Shown here one piece after another: positions 21,746 to 33,835 of a DNA stretch of 64,000 nucleotides (the first letter of the stretch is position 1; the number at the start of each line of letters is the position of its first letter). Location of the stretch: NCBI RefSeq assembly GCF_027887165.1, contig NC_077232.1:82461399-82525398 (forward strand), written 5' to 3'. This stretch comes from Monodelphis domestica. Its lineage: Eukaryota > Chordata > Mammalia > Didelphimorphia > Didelphidae. The notes below the pieces were generated by a model, which saw only the letters and a list, made by a program, of their open reading frames with translations, had not been told where the DNA came from and did no database searches. The position numbers and the translations under genes were made by a program.

Positions 21746-22606
21746 CCAGTCTGGCACATGCCAGATACTTCTCTCATTTTACAGATGAGGAAGTTGAGCC
21801 TTAGAAAGGTACAGTGAATGACCCAAGGTCACACCTCCAGTCAGTGTGAGAACAGAGACCAGAAACCAGATCTCCCAACTCTCCGGCTTGGACTCTTCAT
21901 AGTATCCCCTCCCCTCTCTAAGGATTACTGTCTCTGATTAATTTTGGTTCCAAGTCACTGGGCAAGGTCAATATCTCTGGTCATAGTTTAGTATAATAGA
22001 AATCAGGGGGTTTATTTGACTATTAAAGAATCACAATATTTTCACGGTTTCCTGCTTCATGAATATGAAACATAATTGAAACAGAGCAGCAAAGTTTTCG
22101 CAGACTGTATATTTAGCAGATTAAATATCTCTTATTACAAGGACATCCGAATGGAAGGACGATATAATAGAATCCATGGGCTTGGAGGGACGTTGGAGGT
22201 CATGTGGCAGAATCTCTGCCCCTGGAGTGCTTCAGCCTTTGCTTAAACACCTCCAAGAGTGAGCCTCTCACCACCTCAGGAGGCAAGCCATTCTGTTTCC
22301 ATTGTGTAGTATGAGGCAGTATTATATAGTAGGGAAAAAAAGAATTTTAATTCCAGAAACCCAAATTCAAGTTCAGACTCTTCTGTTCGCCAGCTGTGTC
22401 ACTGGGAAGCAAATTACTCTCTTATTCTTCTGTTCATCACCTGCAAAATAAAGATAATATCCCTTCCCTCCTCCTAAGGTTACTGTGATTTAAGCACTTT
22501 TTGAATAGCTATTATTATTGAACAGTTTTACTTAATAAGACATTTTTCCTTATGTGGAAGGGAAAGATTGTTTTTCACCGATTGGTCATTGCAATCCATC
22601 CTTCAG

Positions 22607-22800
22607 GGCAGCAGGTAGCTCAGTGGATAGACAGCCAGACAGAGACAGCCAGTGGGGAGAACCTGGGCTCAAAGCTGGCTTCAGGTACTTCCTGGCTGGG
22701 TGACTCTGGGCAAGTCACTTGACCCCAGTTGCCTGGCCTTGGCAGCATTTCTGTCTTAGAATTGAAGCTAAAACAGAAGGTAAAAGTGTTTTGTTTTTTT
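22607..22800 (+). repeat. MAR1-like CORE-SINE
   Basis: GGCAGCAGGTAGCTCAGTGG start, CTCTGGGCAAGTCACTTGAC core and AAAACAGAAGGTAAAAGTG end. Confidence 0.8.
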
Positions 22801-23417
22801 AATCCATCATTAGAGCTTTATTCCTTTGGGTTAAATAGATTCATCTTTTAAAATGCAAATGAATTTTATGCCAAAACTTCTCTGAGAAGGGGGAGTCTGA
22901 AATCAGGGGAAATGAATTTATATGACTGAAGCTTGCATCTTGTAATGAAGGGGAAGGTATTATGTGTGAGTATATGTAGGCGTCCGTGTGTTTATATATA
23001 TGTTCAGGCATGTGTTTTGAATGATGAGGTGCAGCTAGGTTCCAATTAGTGCAAATAATGAATCCCCTGCAGAAGTTACATTATTTAAATTCACACTGCT
23101 TTTTTCCCCACCGAACTGGAAACAATGACCATATTTTACATAATTATAACTTTGAATAACATACATTTGAATACATGAAACCGTTTCAGAGGATTCATTA
23201 TCCATCCTAACCGGGACCTGGATTTATTTACTTTTATCTTGGCCGGGAATTCAGTAAATCCCAGAAAAGAATGAGATTGGCCAACAGCATCATTAGTGGC
23301 GGAGAAAGGACCAGAACCCGGAGTTGTGTTTATCCTCCCACTTCCCCCAGCCTTCTGTAGGGACAATAACCATCCCCCGAAATTAAGGCGATTCACTCTT
23401 GTCTCTATCCAACACAG

Positions 23418-23597
23418 GGTGACTCAGGGGGGCCCCTCGCCTGTGAAAAGAATGGGGTTTCTTACCTTTATGGCATCATCAGCTGGGGTGACGGCTGCGG
23501 CAAGTTCAACAAGCCTGGCGTTTATACGCGAGTGACTAACTACGTCAACTGGATCAATGAAAAAATACGGCCCAAGAAAGGAGCCCCTGATGCCTGA
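23418..23597 (+). CDS. HGFAC: HGFAC, terminal coding exon with catalytic Ser and stop
   Basis: The frame reads [40 protein letters not shown] and [12 protein letters not shown], then a short basic tail ending in TGA at 23595-23597. The catalytic Ser is codon 23424-23426 inside GDSGGP. The acceptor is TCCAACACAG, phase 0. With the six preceding exons this gives about 374 codons with no internal stop, and His, Asp, Ser and the specificity Asp are all present, so the enzyme looks functional. The tail (KKGAPDA) differs from human, as expected at this end. Confidence 0.95.
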   Translation, partial: GDSGGPLACEKNGVSYLYGIISWGDGCGKFNKPGVYTRVTNYVNWINEKIRPKKGAPDA

Positions 23598-23750
23598 GAG
23601 AAGCCCTGAGGAATCCTCCTGGCCCTGCTCGGCCTCTGGACATTGCTGGATGTATTCTTCATCACGAGGGCCTGGCTGCTTGGAACTGTGCTAACCTTTT
23701 GCAAGAATACTTTGCCATGACAACAATAAAGCATTTTTGAAAGTTCTAGT
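23598..23750 (+). other. HGFAC: HGFAC 3' UTR
   Basis: This is the sequence from the stop codon to the likely cleavage site about 15-25 nt after AATAAA. It is short and free of recognisable repeats. The right end is estimated, not seen. Confidence 0.75.
23725..23730 (+). terminator. HGFAC: HGFAC polyadenylation signal AATAAA
   Basis: A canonical AATAAA lies 128 nt after the TGA. GT-rich sequence (GTTCTAGTTGAGCCATTGTCTAC region) follows within about 30 nt, the usual downstream element. Confidence 0.85.
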
Positions 23751-24164
23751 TGAGCCATTGTCTACAAGTGTGAACTCCAGGAAAGGTTCACAGATCTTTT
23801 TAACCAGTGTCCTACTACACACAGATTTTTAGATCCCTTCCCATTTGGGAATCCAGCCTCTTCTTTAACACTTCCAGTGACTGCAACCCTTCCCCACTCT
23901 TGGATAGGTTGGAATGTTGGGAAATTCTTTATTTGGAGACAAAATCCTCCCCACCGCTTTAACTCACATAGTGCTTTTCCCTCTCTCATTACTTTGTTTT
24001 ACAGCTCTAATGCATGTATGTGATATTGTATCTTGTAGTTGTACTTGTGTCTTATCCTACTCTAAGGTCCTTAAGTTCAGGGACCACCATGCCTTATATA
24101 TACCTTGTATTTTCTCATGGGTCTGCCATAGGATTCTACACTTAAGTTGACTTAATAAATCTTT

Positions 24165-24500
24165 GAAGAAGGAAAGAAAAGAAAGAAAAGAAAAAATATT
24201 TGAAGAAAGAAAGGAAAGAAGGAAGGAAGGAAGAAAAAAAGAAATAAAGAAAAAAGAAAGAAAGGAGGCAAGGAAGGAAGGAAAGAAGTAAGAAAGGAAG
24301 AAAGGAGGGAAGGAGGAAAGGAAGGGGGAAGGGAAGGAAAGGAAAGAGAAGGAAAGAAGAAAGAAAAAGAATGAAGACAGAAAGAGAAAGAAAAGAAAAA
24401 AGAAAGAGGAAGGGAAGGAGGGAGGAAGGAAAGGAAGGGAAGAAGAGAAGGAAGAGGAAGAAAGGGAAGAAAGAAAGGAAAGAAGAGAAGGAAAAATATT
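24165..24500. repeat. GAAA/GGAA-rich low-complexity tract
   Basis: Purine-only AAGGAAGGAAAGAAAG-type repeats. Phe/Leu/Ser open frames on - are shadows. Confidence 0.95.
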
Positions 24501-25114
24501 TCTTTATCCAATGAATAAATGAATGTTTCTTTATCCATTGGTCCAACTTCTACTCTCTGGGGTCAAACAGAATATGTCTAAACCTCTTCTCTGAAAAATT
24601 TTCAGATATTTGAAGACAATTTTTCACTCATCTAATAGAACAAAAGAGAGTTATTTGAAATGAACTCAAAAATACTTTCCAACACTAAGATTTTATGCAT
24701 GTATGAACTTATATGAAGACAGCTTGGTATAGTGGAGAAAGGGCTTATCTTGGATTCAGTATAACATGAGGAAAATGTCTTGCCTCAGAGACATACTAGT
24801 TGCAAGATCCTGGGACAATTCATTTAACTTTTTAGTCCTCGAGGGAACTCTCTAAAGCTATTTGATAGAGAGGAGTTTCTATTTAGCATTGTGGAAATAG
24901 TTAGCCATGCTGGTGAGCTCCTTGTACTGAAATTAGGAATCTGGACAAATAAACCAAAGCAGTTATTACATACCTCTTCATTACAAAATGTATGTTAAAT
25001 GACAACTGGGTGTAGAGCATATTCTCATTGCTAAGGGAGATAAAAAGCTGAGGTTAGAAGATCCAAGCCCTACTTTCATGGAATTCAAGGTCTAAAAAAG
25101 GGACAAATACACAA

Positions 25115-25358
25115 AGTTTTATACACAAAGACTGATAAACTGTAGTACAATTGAATGTAATGGACTTCTCTACTAGCAGCAATGCTATTACCCAGGACAA
25201 TTCTGAGGGATTTATGAGAAAGAACGCTATCCACATTCAGAGGAAGAACTGTGGGGCGGAAACACAGAAGAAAAACAACTGCTTGATCACATGGTTCAAT
25301 AGGGATACGAATGGGGTTGTAGACTCTAAATGATCACCCTAGTGCAAACGTCAATAAT
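25115..25358 (+). mobile_element. L1 3' UTR, left part (host of nested L1)
   Basis: ACTGTAGTACAATTGAATGT, then GAGGAAGAACTGTGGGGCGG. It continues at 26373-26510 past the nested insertion. Confidence 0.85.
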
Positions 25359-25373
25359 ATGGAAATAGATCTT

Positions 25374-26357
25374 TTTTTCCCATTTGAATGAGTTTATTTA
25401 GTCAATTTAGAACATTATTCCTTGGTTACAATAATCACATTATTTCCCTCCTTCCCCTCCACCCACTCTTCCCACAGTCAACACTCAATTTCATTGGGTA
25501 TTACATGTGTCCTTGATCAGAACCCCTTTCCATGTTGTTGTTTACACTAGGATGTTCATTTAGAATCTACATCCCCAGCAATATGCCTTCAACCCATGTA
25601 TTCAAGCAGTTGTTTTTCTTTGGTATTTTTACTCCCACAGTGTTTCCTCTGGATGTGGATAGTGGTTTTTCTCATAGGTTCCTCTGAGTTCTTCAGGGTC
25701 ATTGCATTACCACTAATGGAGAAGTCTGTTACATTCGATTGTGCCACAGTGTATCAGTTTCTGTGTACAATGTTTTCCTGGTTCTGCTCCTCTAACTCTG
25801 CATCACTTCTTGGAGGTTGTTCCAGTCCCCATGGAATTCCTCCTCTTTATTATTCCTTTGAGCACAATAGTATTCCATCACCAACAGATACCACAATTTG
25901 TTCAGCCATTCCCCAATCGAAGGGCATCCCCTCATTTTCCAAATTTTTGCCACCACAAAGAGCGCAGCTATGAATATTTTTGTACATGTCTTTTTCCTTA
26001 TTATCTCTTTGGGGTTCAAACACAGCAGTGCTATGGCTGGATCAAAGGGCAGACAGTCTTTTATCACCCTTTGGGCATAGTTCCAAATTGCCCTCCAGAA
26101 TGGTTGGATCAATTCACAACTCCACCAGCAATGCATTAATGTCCCAACTTTGCCACATCCCCTCCAACATTCATTACTTTCCTTTGCTGTCATGTTAGCC
26201 AATCTGCTAGGTGTGAGGTGATACCTCAGAGTTGTTTTGATTTGAATTTCTCTGATTACAAGAGATTTAGAGCACTTTTTCATGTGTTTATTAATAGTTT
26301 TGATTTCTTTAACTGAAAATTGCCTATTCGTGTCCCTTGCCCATTTTTCAATTCGAG
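25374..26357 (-). mobile_element. 5'-truncated L1 nested in another L1, 15-bp TSD
   Basis: TSD ATGGAAATAGATCTT is at 25359-25373 and 26358-26372, and an oligo-T (tail complement) begins right after the left TSD. On - an open frame reads [40 protein letters not shown], then [20 protein letters not shown], the ORF2p C-terminus. It is 984 bp, consistent with incomplete reverse transcription. Confidence 0.93.
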
Positions 26358-26372
26358 ATGGAAATAGATCTT

Positions 26373-26510
26373 GACACCTGTAAAACCCAGTGGAATTGCA
26401 TCTTGGCTATGGGAGTGGGCTAGGGGGAGGGAAGGGAAAGAACATAATTCTTGTAACCATGGAAAAATATTCTTAATTAATGAAATAAATAGAAATCCCC
26501 CCCAAATAAA
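26373..26510 (+). mobile_element. L1 3' UTR, right part with A-rich end
   Basis: CCTGTAAAACCCAGTGGAAT to GTAACCATGGAAAAATATTC. It completes the host element begun at 25115. Confidence 0.85.
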
Positions 26511-26552
26511 ATAAATTAAATTAAAACTTAAAAAACAAACAAACAAACAAAA

Positions 26553-26745
26553 AACAACTACCCTAGTACAAATATCAACAATATAGTACTAGGTCTTGAT
26601 CAATGACACATGTAAAACCCAGTGGAATTGTGCATTGGCTATGGGGTGGGGGGGAGGAGGGAAGGAAAGAACATAAATCTTGTAACCAAGGAAAAATATT
26701 CTAAATTAATTAATTAAATAAAATTTTCCAAATTAAAAAAGGGAC
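26553..26745 (+). mobile_element. Second L1 3' end
   Basis: It repeats the last about 190 bp of the preceding L1 (TACTAGGTCTTGATCAATGA, TAAAACCCAGTGGAATTGTG), separated from it by an (AAAC)n-rich tail. Confidence 0.8.
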
Positions 26746-27073
26746 AAAACACAAGCCGAGATAACTTTAATTCGATTTTCTAGTATGAATATGCTAAGTC
26801 TATCTCTACAGTGGAACACAAGCTCCTTGAGGGCTTACAAATTTTGCTTTATATCACCAGTATCCAGCACTATGCCTTGGACATAGTAGGGGCTTTAGCG
26901 TTTATTGAACTGAATTAGAGAATATTGTAGAATTTGTCATTATGTCCTTCAGATGAAAAACAACTCTAAGAATCTCTTCTCATGGACCAATATTCGGCTA
27001 TCTCATTCTTTGACTAGGTCACAATAAGATTTTGCCAACCATCCTCTACATTTTTAGTTTTGTTTGCCATACC

Positions 27074-27700
27074 TCTAGGGGTTCTTAACCTGGGTTCTGT
27101 GATTTATTTATTTATTTATTTTTTAAAATATATTTTATTTGATCATTTCCAAGCATTATTCGTTAAAGATCATTTTCTTCCCCCCACCCCCACCCCCCAT
27201 AGCCGACTGGGCATTAGATGTTTTCTTGATTTGAACCCATTGCTTTGTTGATAGTATTTGCATTAGAGTGTTCATTTAGAGTCTATCCTCTGTCATGTCC
27301 CCTCAACCTCTGTATTCAGGCAGTTGCTTTTCCTCGGTGTTTCCACTCCCATAGTTTATCCTTTGCTTATGAATGGTGTTTTTTTCTCCTGGATCCCTGC
27401 AAGTTGTTCAGGGACATTACACCGCCACTAATGGAGAAGTCCATTACGTTCGATTATACCACAGTGTATTAGTCTCTGTGTACAATGTTCTCCTGGTTCT
27501 GCTCCTCTCACTCTGCATCACTTCCTGGAGGTTGTTCCAGTGTGATTTATTTTTTTAATTAGATAACTATATTTTAGCTTAATTGTCTTTATTTCATGTA
27601 TTTTGTTTTATAAAACTTAATTCTGGGAAGAGGGCCATAAACTTCACCAGAATACCAGAAAGGTCCATGATAAAATGGTTAAAGAATCCCTGTTTTATAC
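27074..27700. mobile_element. hAT-like MITE split by an L1
   Basis: The left end TAGGGGTTCTTAACC (27074 on) and right end GGTTAAAGAATCCCTG (to about 27694) are inverted copies. The internal part matches 29488-29632 on the same strand. The L1 at 27110-27540 lies inside. Confidence 0.7.
27110..27540 (-). mobile_element. 5'-truncated L1 in a hAT-like element, 12-bp TSD
   Basis: TSD TGTGATTTATTT is at 27098-27109 and 27541-27552. The left end is T-rich; the body matches L1 3' UTR (TTTGATCATTTCCAAGCATT, TTCCTGGAGGTTGTTCCAG). Confidence 0.88.
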
Positions 27701-28929
27701 AATCCCTTTCTGGAAAAATCAAGGGGTTAGAACAGGAGCAACCACAGCACCAGGTTGGGATCTAGTATCGGAAATCCCTGAACTAATCCTGGTCGAAATA
27801 TGGGTTTGAATTCTAAATGTGGAAAGCAAGCTTGGGTCAAAATTTTGATATCTACGAACTTTCTAGTTTCTTTTGCTCAGACTTAGCTCTTGCTAGATTA
27901 AATGGATATGACACAGGTAGAATCCCCCTGCTGACTGGAAGAGGCATCTCCACTTGGTTCAAGGGATCAGAGACTGGAGCCAGGGAGAGGAGAAGGGTAG
28001 GGGTCACACTGACACCCGATAAAGGCATAGATCAAGATGAATCATTCATTCAGCATTTCTGAAATGTTTACTAGGTGTAATACACTGTGCTTGACACTAG
28101 GAGGCACACAAATATAAATGTGATGCAGTACCTGCCCTCAAGGAGATTACAGTCTGGATGGGAAGCTAAAACTCACCTTTGTGAAACAGAGAAAACATAT
28201 AATAATATCCCCAAATTATCTCTGACTTCTGTACGATCGAAATTTATACTCAAGTCAAGCGCTTTGATTCTGCTGATGATTTTTAGGCGGGTGGGAGTGG
28301 GTAAGAGAGAGAGCATCCCTCTACTGAGTGGTGTCTCCAAATCGACTCCTTAGAAAGTGCCATGAAAGCACGAAGCACCGATAGAAACACCAATAAGAGG
28401 GCAGAGTGTTGGTGGTGTCACTGTACTTGTAAAAGACGAGTGTGGAAATCGATTCCGGAGATTTCTTTGAAAAGAGAGAAAGAAACAGAAAAAACACCTT
28501 CAGAGGACTCCTTATGCTTAAGGGGTTCACCATGATAATTTGTGTATTATCCACGTACCCGGATCCTGGATGTCTGGAGTCAGCAACAAATTCATAAACA
28601 GATCTGCTGAAGCCAATCTCTCTCCCCAGAGCAGTTTGGAATCTAAAAGACAAATCAAATCCTGTATCTTAACCCCGGAGATAGGGGGTGTTTGGAGGGG
28701 AGGGGAGTGGTTTCATATAACCTCCGGTGGCAGACATTTCAGGGTGGTGAAAACTGTCTCCTCCCACCCACACAGTTCCTTGAAGAGTGATATCCTGCGT
28801 AGGATAGTTTGCACCGGACCAGCATTCCATTAACAGATTTTAGCTCTTAGTTGAAACTTGGAGCCCCGCAGAATATCAGAGCTGAGAAGGGCTTTTAAAA
28901 CCATCATCACCATCATTATCACTGCAGGC

Positions 28930-29218
28930 TATAAAAATTTAGCACCTGCCGAATACCGATTAAGACATGACTTGGTGGCTACTAACATTATACATCAGAA
29001 GCTTGCTATCTTTCATGAATTGACAAATGACAAATCCTTACACTACAAATAGAGACCTCAAAATATCTCCGAAAATTCAATCAACATATCATATTAGAAC
29101 TGGACCATTACCACAAACTCAACTGTCCTTCACAACAGCCTAGACCTAATCTTGATGCAGGAAAATGAAAGACGGATATTTTTATTAGCTGTTCCCATCC
29201 CAAATAATCACAATTTAT
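28930..29218 (+). mobile_element. Relic of a non-L1 LINE (R2/R4-like lineage), C-terminal region
   Basis: One frame reads YKNLAPAEYRLRHDLVATNI, IHQKLAIFHELTNDKSLHYK, stop, RPQNISENSINISY, stop, NWTITTNSTVLHNSLDLILM, QENERRIFLLAVPIPNNHNL. This follows the order of a LINE C-terminal endonuclease-type segment (recalled form: ...NKLAPTEYLLRHNQVAKIIHQKLALQ..., ...TIHHNRPDI..., ...DIAVPNTNN). Two in-frame stops show it is dead. The family assignment is from memory. Confidence 0.6.
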
Positions 29219-29289
29219 AAGATATGTAAAACAAAAAATTTTCAGAGCATAATGTCCTAGATATCAAAATCAAGTGGGAAAACAAACAA

Positions 29290-29318
29290 TATGTATATAT
29301 ATATATATGTATATATAT

Positions 29319-29392
<74 letters not shown>
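29290..29392. repeat. (TA)n(GA)n compound microsatellite
   Basis: TATATA to about 29322, then an uninterrupted AG run of about 70 bp. Confidence 0.97.
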
Positions 29393-29395
<3 letters not shown>

Positions 29396-29487
29396 CTTTT
29401 GTTCTATCTGCCACTGAAGTTATGCCAAGGATGCTTCCTGGAAAACTATTTACTAGAGCTGAAATTCATTACTTGAATATGTTTTTT

Positions 29488-29632
29488 TAAAAAATATTTT
29501 TAAAACTGTATTTTAATATGATGCTTTCCCTTGTATTTTATTTTATGAATTTAGAACCATCATTCTTCACCAGACTGACAAAAGGATCCATGACACAAAT
29601 AAAGTAAAGAAATCCTGGACTAGAAATTAAGC
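29488..29632 (-). mobile_element. hAT-like MITE relic, partial
   Basis: CTTCACCAGACTGACAAAAG, GATCCATGACACAAATAAAG and AGAAATCCTGGACTAG match the reverse of 2813-2960. Confidence 0.6.
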
Positions 29633-30639
29633 ACATATCCTAATACCTTTGTTTAACTACAAAAAACTGGCTATTTTTTCCAGCTGTACAATAGTCCATG
29701 GAACACTGACTATATGGAAATAATAGTAGTATGTTTTAGAACACTTACTGGCTGAAAACTATAAAAATGGGAATGAATGGATGAAATAAATGAAACAGCA
29801 TTTAAGTGTATATGCTCTCAGGAAACTCCCACCCTACTGGGGAGATAGATGTGGAAGGGAACCTAGGGGCAAGTTTCAGTGGCCAGTCAGATTAGTGCAC
29901 AGTGGTGAAGTAGATGGTAATGCATCTTCTTTAATCTTGTTTCCATTGCAAAAACCTTATCTGTTTTTGCTGCCATGTCTTCTGTTGGCTCTCAGGACTT
30001 TGGTGATAAAAACTTTCTGGGTCTTCAGATCCTAAAGAGGCTGCTGAGACAATTAGAAGGTTACATTTCCACAGGAATTATTTCACTGGATGATGGCTGT
30101 GGGGTCCAAGCTAAAAGTTGGATCAGTGGTCTTGGTAACACTGAAGTTTTCTAGGATTTTTGGACATTTGAGCACTGTACTATTTGAACATGACTGTTTG
30201 CATGTTCTCTACCTCCCTTCCCTATTAAACTATAAGTTGCTCACTGGCAAGGACAGTCTTTTACCATTCTTTGTATCTCCAGCACTTGGTATAGTGCCTG
30301 GAACATGGTAGACACTTAATTATTTTCTGACTGATGGATGAAAAGATATTTATTATTTATTTATTTAAAACAGGAGCAGGATAGTCAACTATCACAGGCA
30401 TTGAGGTCCTCTAGAGTTGACTTCAAGCTCCCTGCCTTGAGTTACCCATTATGATCTCTTCTGAGACTGTGTTCAAGTTCACGGTCTGGATGGTCTGATC
30501 TGCCTGGCATTTGCTGCCTTCACTCTGGAAGCTTTGCTACATCAACGAAGCTGCAAGTGATCATTGGTATTGGTGATTTCAAGGATATTGGACCTCTTCT
30601 CCACAATGCTTACTTCCTCCAATTATAGCTGTGGAGCTA

Positions 30640-30810
30640 CTGCATCTGTATCCCAAAGAGATCAGAGATAAGAGAAAAGGACCAATTTCTACAAAAGTAT
30701 TAATAGAAGCTCTTTTTATACTGGCAAAGAATTGGAAACTAAGGGGTTGTCCATCATTGGGGATAGGATGAACAAGTTGTGGTATATGGTTGTAATGGAA
30801 TACTATTGTG
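30640..30810 (+). mobile_element. Old L1, left part (host of solo LTR)
   Basis: CTGTATCCCAAAGAGATCAG, GGCAAAGAATTGGAAACTAA and GTGGTATATGGTTGTAATGG are L1 ORF2-end sequence, more diverged than the L1s at 6.7 and 25 kb. Confidence 0.8.
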
Positions 30811-31933
<1,123 letters not shown>

Positions 31934-31937
31934 TGTG

Positions 31938-32400
31938 CCATAAGGAACAATGAACAGGATGAGTTCAGAAATACCTGGAAAGACTTATATGAACTGATGC
32001 AAAGTGAAGTGAGTAGAACCAGGCGAATAATATATACAGTAACAGAAAAATTATACAATGATCAACTGTGAAGGACTAAACCTTTCGCAACAAAGCAAGA
32101 AAAAACTATCCATTGCCAAAAAGAATTATTTGAATCTGAGTGCAGATCCAAATATGACATCTTCCATTATATATCCTTCATGAGATTTCTATTGTATGTA
32201 TGACATGTGTCTTCTATCATGACATGATTAATATGGAAATATATATTACATGAAAGTACAGGTACAACCTATATCATATTATTCACCACCTCAGTGAGGT
32301 GGATAGGGAGGGAGAAAATCTGAATTTTAAAATGCCAAAAAGTTATGAAAAATGTTTCTACATGTAACTGAAAAAATAAAAACATTAAAAAATTATAGCT
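31938..32400 (+). mobile_element. Old L1, right part with 3' end
   Basis: CCATAAGGAACAATGAACAG continues 30810. It ends CATGTAACTGAAAAAATAAA plus an A-rich tail. Confidence 0.8.
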
Positions 32401-33119
32401 GTGGGGGGTAGGCAAGATAATCATAATAACTAAGCTACCTGAAATTAAAAACCATGAAATGTAGAGACTTGCCTGAGGTCATCAAAATCATGTGGGACTT
32501 GTATCAAGGATGCTAACGGTGAGGTCACAGAGGATGAGCACATATTCTAATATTTTTATTTAACAAAAATATAGCTATTTTATCCTTATACTCAACAATC
32601 CATAAAACACTGAGTATAAATGAATAATAGCAGAATTGATAAGCATTTACTAAGTGCCTTTTTACTGGATTCTCCCTAAATCAAGACAGTGCCCTGGTAC
32701 CTTGTTTGATATTGGACCCAAATGAAGCCCTTATAGAGAATTCAAAATTAACAAAAGAGATTTTTATTTAGCCAAAACAGGAATAGATAGTCAACAGTCA
32801 CAAGCATTGAGGTCACTTGGAGCTGATCTCAAACTCCCTTACTTGAATGACCTATTATAATCCACCTGCCAAATATCAGAGAGTATTTGGACTTTTTGTG
32901 GCAACTTTGTTCTTGGGCAACCAAGAGGTGATGTCAGTCATCTAAAGCAATTAGAGAACAATAAAGATACCACATAATTAAGAACTAGATGGTTGACTTC
33001 CGAGATGAGTGCTAGGCAATCGCTAATAAAATAACAAGAGGATTAGGGAATGTGACTTGAGCTGAGTCATGAAGATCAGGTAGGATTTAGATGAGGACTG
33101 AGAAGCAGAGGAAGGAGCA

Positions 33120-33360
33120 TTTTGTTGTTGTCCAGCTATTTCAGTCATGTTCAACTCATCATGACCTCATTTTGGAGTTTTCTTGGCAAAGATGCTGGAG
33201 TGGTTTGTCATTTCCTTCTCTCTCATTCCACTGAGGGAAACAAGGTAAGTGACTTGCCCAGGGTCATAGAGACTAATGTCAGAGGCCAAATTTGAACTCA
33301 GGATAAGTCTTCCTGACTCCAAATACAGCACGCTATTTCCTAGGCCACCTTGGTACCTGG
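33120..33360 (-). repeat. Marsupial SINE (TTCTTGGCAAAGAT-type family)
   Basis: TTGTTGTTGTCCAGCTATTT, GTTTTCTTGGCAAAGATGCT and GGCCACCTTGGTACCTGG. Confidence 0.75.
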
Positions 33361-33721
33361 ATAACATAGGGAATATGAAGGAGAATGACCTGGTTTAGAA
33401 ATTTATGGTTAATCCTTTTTTCACTTACCTAAATAATCTCTATAATGCAAGTAATAGTTATGTCACTCCACCACTCAAAAACCTTCAGTTGCTCCCTATT
33501 GCCTACTGAATAAAGTATAAATTCCTATCTTAGAAGCCAAGGTCTTCAGTTTGTTGTTATCTTACTTTGTCAGTTGTATTTAAGGCCAATATGCCAAACT
33601 CTCCATTCCCTTATCATTCTCTTTGCCCAATGGATTACCCACTCCTACTCTCATCTTCTTTTGTTGATATGCTCTCCTTCTTTCATGATTCAACCCAAGT
33701 GTTATATTCTTCATGAAGTTT

Positions 33722-33835
33722 TTTTTTAAATCTTTACCTTCTGTTGTAGAATCAATACTAACAAGGCATAATAATGATAAAGACTAGCCAATTGGGGTTA
33801 AATGATTTGCCCAGGGTCACATAGTTAGGAAGTGC
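33722..33835 (-). repeat. MAR1-like CORE-SINE, partial
   Basis: AAATCTTTACCTTCTGTTGT then TTGCCCAGGGTCACATAGTT. Confidence 0.7.

Larger units (their letters stand above)
17729..23417. other. Last HGFAC intron (about 5.7 kb)
   Basis: It contains SINEs (17920-18152, 18605-18862, 19030-19230, 21320-21745, 22607-22800), a long unnamed repeat with a GA minisatellite (19360-20640), and little-repeated sequence at 20920-21300, 21950-22160 and 22840-23160. No coding exon is seen. Confidence 0.55.

Noticed and set aside
25792-26283. 163-codon open frame on - that looks like a real protein
   Set aside because: It is the C-terminus of L1 ORF2p inside a TSD-bounded L1, not a host gene. The same applies to 6690-7157.
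28321-28653. 110-codon open frame on - in the CpG-rich block
   Set aside because: No family recognised and no paired donor or promoter. Kept only as a finding about the block, not as a gene.
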